Source: Acidobacteriota bacterium
GTDB lineage: Bacteria > Acidobacteriota > Vicinamibacteria > Vicinamibacterales > UBA8438
Reading direction: 5' to 3'
DNA: 14,878 nucleotides
NCBI GenBank assembly: GCA_011523485.1
Contig: WTGR01000221.1
Location: forward strand, 1 to 14,878
In this document: piece by piece, positions 11,364 to 14,878 of the stretch
How the letters are laid out: every line of letters begins with the position of its first letter
Numbering within the stretch: the first letter of the stretch is position 1
The notes under the pieces: generated by a model
What the model was told of the DNA's origin: nothing
Databases searched by the model: none
What the model saw: only the letters and a program-made list of their open reading frames with translations
Position numbers and translations under genes: made by a program

Positions 11364-14300
11364 CTACTCGATGACGATCCGCACCTTCGCCTCGTCCATT
11401 CCCTTCGCCCTTTCGTCGACGTAGTCGCCGAAGCGCTTCTTCAGTTGGCCAGGCGTTGCCGGCGATCCGCTCGGGAAGAGCACGCGGCAGAGTTCCTCGG
11501 CGGTGACAACCACCTTCGAGAGGCCGGACAGCACCTGCGCGACCGCGTCGATGAAGTCGCGAATCTCGTGATCGGGGAGCGTGCCGGATGCGATGAACGC
11601 CTGCACCAGCTTGCGCTGGTCGGTCCCGAGCAGCTCCAACTGGTCGCGGGTGGTCGGATCCCCAGGTTGCTCAGCAGGATGCCGGTCCAGGTCGAGATCA
11701 GGGTGTCCAGCTCGGCGTCCAACCCGGAGAGCACGTTGCCGGCCGCCTCCTGAACAGGCTCGGCCGACGGCCGGAAGGCGCAGTGAGGGCACTCGGCGGC
11801 CGCGTCCAGTTCCTGCTCTGTCAACGCGAAACAGCTCTTGAGCGCAGCCAGACGGAGCTGGAAGTCCGTCAGTTGCTGCCTGGGCATCAGGTCGATCGTC
11901 GCCAGATTCTGCAGTTGTTGCAGGCGCTCGTCCTGGAGCAGCCGGCCCTTGCGCCTGTCGTCATCGACCCCGAGCCTGGCCCGCGCGTGAAGGACCAGGT
12001 ACGCGTCGACGTACCCGCGCTTCAGCTCGTCGAGCTTCGCCCGCGCTTGCTGCCGAAAGCCGGCGGCCGATCGCTCCGCCGGATCGAGGAACTGCGCGAC
12101 GAGATCCGCACGCGCGTCCTTCAGCGTCCCCACCCACTCGTGATCCGGAGGAAGCACCGCCTCCGCGGCGGGGAAGTACGACGCGGCATTCGCGAAGTCG
12201 CCGACCAGCGCCTGCATGGCTTCGACCTCTCCGAGGGCGTCCAGACCGGCTCGTTGCGCCTCTACCTTCTGCTGACCGTAGGGAAAGTTCTTGAGCGTGC
12301 CGGGCGACGTGAAGGCTTGAAGCGATTCGAGGAAGTCCTTGGCCGTGTCCAGCTTCTGGCGCAGGTCGTCGCTGGCATACTCGTCGAGGAGCTGTCGCCC
12401 CCAGAACTGAAAGCCGGCCTGGAGCGCCTGCCGGGCGAGCACCAACCGCTTGACCCGCGCATCTATGGCCTTGTGCAGCTCCTGTACCGGCTGTTCCCTG
12501 CCCTGCGCCACAAGTTGCGCCATGCCCGGTGTCAGTTCCAGCAGCTCGAAGAGCGCCGTCAGCGCGGGAACGTTCCACGACCTTGGACGCTCGACGTGCT
12601 TGAGGCCGACGAGGTCGGTCAGCGGCGTGGTCGGGAGCGCCGCGACGTCGGTCGCGTCGAACTTCCGGCCGGGAATGGCGAGGACCAGATCGCCGGCGTA
12701 GACGAGACTCGCCAGCAGGACGACCACCCAGTCCGGCTCCAGGCGATACGTGCCGGGCGCCATGTACTCGACGTCGTGAACCGTGTGGATCAGCTCGCCC
12801 CGGTTGAGAACCTGTCCCTCGCCCTTGTTGCCCAGCAGCTCGACGACATGCTTCGCGTAGCCTGAACGACTCGGATCGAGCCGGTCGCCGTCGAGCAACT
12901 CCAGCGCGTCGAGGACCTTGGCTCCCTGCTGCGTCTTGCGCGGGCCGGCGATCCAGCGCAGCGCGTCCTGCACCGCCTGCGGACGACTCTCACTGGTCCA
13001 ATAGACCGGAAACGTCGGGTACCCCGGCGCTTGGTCCTCGAAGCGCGTGGCCAGCGCCGCCGAGCCGACGGAATTCACGACGTCCAGGACATTGACCTGC
13101 GCCCCCTCGGTCGCCAGCTTCCCCTTCACCCACCCGATGAGCGGCTTCGTCCGTCCCTGGTGCGTCACCTCGACCGCGGTGGCCATGTGTTCCCGCAACC
13201 ACCTCCCCAACTCGTCCCGGTAGCCGGACGCCTTCGCCTCGTAGACCTTCTTCGCCTGGCCGGACGCGCGGGAGGCCAGATCGAGCGCCGCGGCGCATCC
13301 CTTGAGGGCCTGATGGAAGGCGTCGTCACGCCCCGTGAGCCGAAAGAACACCTCGTCCGCCTTCTTCTCGTCCCGGAAGCGCGGCGGGGCATAGGGCTGG
13401 ATGAAGTAGAGGTAGAAGTCGCGCGGCGGCACCGCCGTGGACCGCTCGTTCGGCGCGCCGAAGAAGAGGTAGCCCAGCCGCGAGGCGCGGCGCTCCCGCC
13501 ACTCCAGCTCGTGCTCCCAGATCTTGAAGCCGGTCACGTAGGTCGCGTCCTTGCACTCCAGGACGTTCGTGAGCGCCTGATAGTAGTAGCGGTCGAGCTG
13601 CGCGTCGTCGAGCGATTCGGCGCGCTTGTCGATCTGCGCGTCGTAGTCGTCCGTCTTCTGGAGGTCGAGATAGTACTGGCGGTTGTCCGCATTGGACGAG
13701 ATGAACTGCCCGCTCACGGTCCTGTGGATTTCGCTCAGGACGGTCTCGACCTGCGAGAGCAGGTCGTCGGCCGGCTCGCCGCCGAGTTCTTCGATGCCCG
13801 GCTGGTAGAGGCACAGCGTGTCGCGGAGCTCGTCCGGCGTGGCCCCGAGCGGCGCGTGGATGTCGTTGTGCGTGAGCCGGTGAACGGACAGGGCGTGGAT
13901 GATCCGCAGCGCCATCGGCCCGTACTGCGGCCGCGTGAACGCCCGGACGATGCGGGACTCCAGCACCTGGCTGCAGTCGATCACCGCCTTGATCTCCGGC
14001 ACCGCGCGGAACGACGGGTTCTCGCGCAACGCGCCCCAGTACGCGTCGTAGGCGATGAGGCCGGGACTGCCCGCGGGCGGCTCGTCGCCGACGATCCGGT
14101 TCATCGCCAGCGAGAGCGTCTTCAGCACCTCGCGCTTCTCGATCACCGCGATCCGCTCGAACGTGTCGATGAAGTCGGGGTGGACCGGGAACAGCCGGAC
14201 GAACTCGTCCAGCCGCTCGTTCATGTTGCCGTAGAACCGGGTGAACGGCTGGAGGTAGGCCCTGATTCGGACCTGCTGCTCGGCCGTCTTCCTCAGGAGG

Positions 14301-14878
14301 CGCTCGGCCACCACGTGCTTGACGTCGGTCCGCGCGATGCGGATCTGCTCGAAGCGGTCCTTCACCCGGTGCAGGCTGTCGGCGACGTGGGCGAACCGGG
14401 GACTGTCGAAGATGGCCTCCTGCAGGCCGGCGACGAAGCGGAAGCGGAGATCCTTGCAGACCTCGCCCACCTCGCGGAGAAAGTTCAGATCGAGAACCAG
14501 CTCCTGATCCCTGCGGCTCTTGAGGTAGTCGAGCAGCTCGTCCACCACGAACAGCAGCCCCTGGTCGGGGTACCGCTCGTGGAACGCGGACATCATGTCC
14601 TCGAAGGCGCCCTTGTGATTCGGGATCGTGTCCCTGGCCGGGAAGCGGTAGTCGAGGCCCCACCCGGCCAGCGCGTCCTCGAGCTGGGAGCAGACGAACT
14701 CGCGGAAGTCCATCGTCGTGGCGCCGAGCTCGGTGCGGGCCACCTTGAACCGGCCGGCTATGCGGCGCGCGGCGTCAGCGACGAGCGGGCTGACCGAGTC
14801 GACGAGATCCGCGCGCTCGGCGATCGCGGAGATGACCGACATCAGGTGGGACTTGCCCGTGCCGTAGTTCCCGACGAC
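11364..14878 (-). CDS. BrxC/PglY-like P-loop ATPase (DUF6079-like), partial at the window end and frameshifted near its C-terminus
   Basis: The gene runs off the right edge, so the start is missing. The first visible residues are [13 protein letters not shown], a Walker A motif (GNYGTGKS), and Walker B is LLFVVDE at about residues 108-114. About 1170 codons are visible: the ATPase domain, then a long mostly helical region, with a single CPHC knuckle near the end ([10 protein letters not shown]). Size, the Walker A form with KSHL and the layout fit BrxC/PglY-type ATPases of BREX/Pgl phage-defence systems. The frame as given ends at 11441 in nonsense ([17 protein letters not shown]). Adding one G to the CCCC run at 11660-11663 continues it as [20 protein letters not shown] to [12 protein letters not shown], stop 11364. 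The exact BREX subtype is not visible. Confidence 0.8.
11660..11663 (-). other. Frameshift point in the BrxC/PglY-like gene
   Basis: The coding strand reads CTGGGGATCCGACC. With five G instead of four it becomes CTG GGG GAT CCG ACC and the protein-like frame continues for about 100 residues to the stop at 11364. The indel is in a short homopolymer. Confidence 0.7.

Overview
The window is a GC-rich (clearly well above 60% G+C) stretch of bacterial DNA. Outer-membrane and periplasmic proteins point to a diderm. The style (high GC, CaiB-type CoA-transferase, DHOR-type dihaem protein, several PIN/AbrB/DUF433 toxin-antitoxin pairs) would fit an acidobacterial or similar environmental genome, but no marker gene fixes the taxon. 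No rRNA, tRNA, CRISPR array or intact transposase was seen.

Left part (1-4990). The end of a CaiB/BaiF-type CoA-transferase on the + strand converges on a minus-strand gene cluster read from 4875 down to 239. Its order is outer-membrane beta-barrel porin, secreted protein with a complete CuA copper site, secreted dihaem DHOR/DUF1111 protein, DtxR/MntR-type metalloregulator, and two unknown 142-residue proteins. The first three genes overlap at their stop/start codons, so they are probably translationally coupled. The cluster starts at a sigma70-like promoter whose -10 box lies inside a perfect 9-bp inverted repeat, a likely operator. I read this as a metal-regulated periplasmic redox module, possibly controlled by its own DtxR protein.

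Middle part (4950-8310). A divergent, nearly leaderless promoter serves an AbrB-type antitoxin followed by a PIN-domain toxin broken by a 1-nt frameshift. The RNA ligase gene rtcB follows on the minus strand, then a Uma2-family (DUF820) protein on the + strand. About 370 bp after Uma2 contain no convincing gene.

Right part (8309-14878). This is a degraded, defence-island-like region. It holds a DUF433 antitoxin with a truncated DUF5615-like toxin, a beta-class-like DNA methyltransferase whose C-terminal half is replaced by a winged-helix segment, and a cluster of CATGGTCAGTGACCATG palindromic repeats. A VapBC pair follows, then a very large P-loop ATPase of the BrxC/PglY (DUF6079-like) type whose start lies outside the window. 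The ATPase plus methyltransferase suggests a BREX/Pgl-like phage-defence locus, interrupted by a toxin-antitoxin pair and eroded at one end.

Three genes (PIN toxin, methyltransferase, ATPase) each carry one apparent 1-nt indel, two of them in short G/C runs. These are either real decay or assembly errors, and this affects how much of the right part should be called broken.
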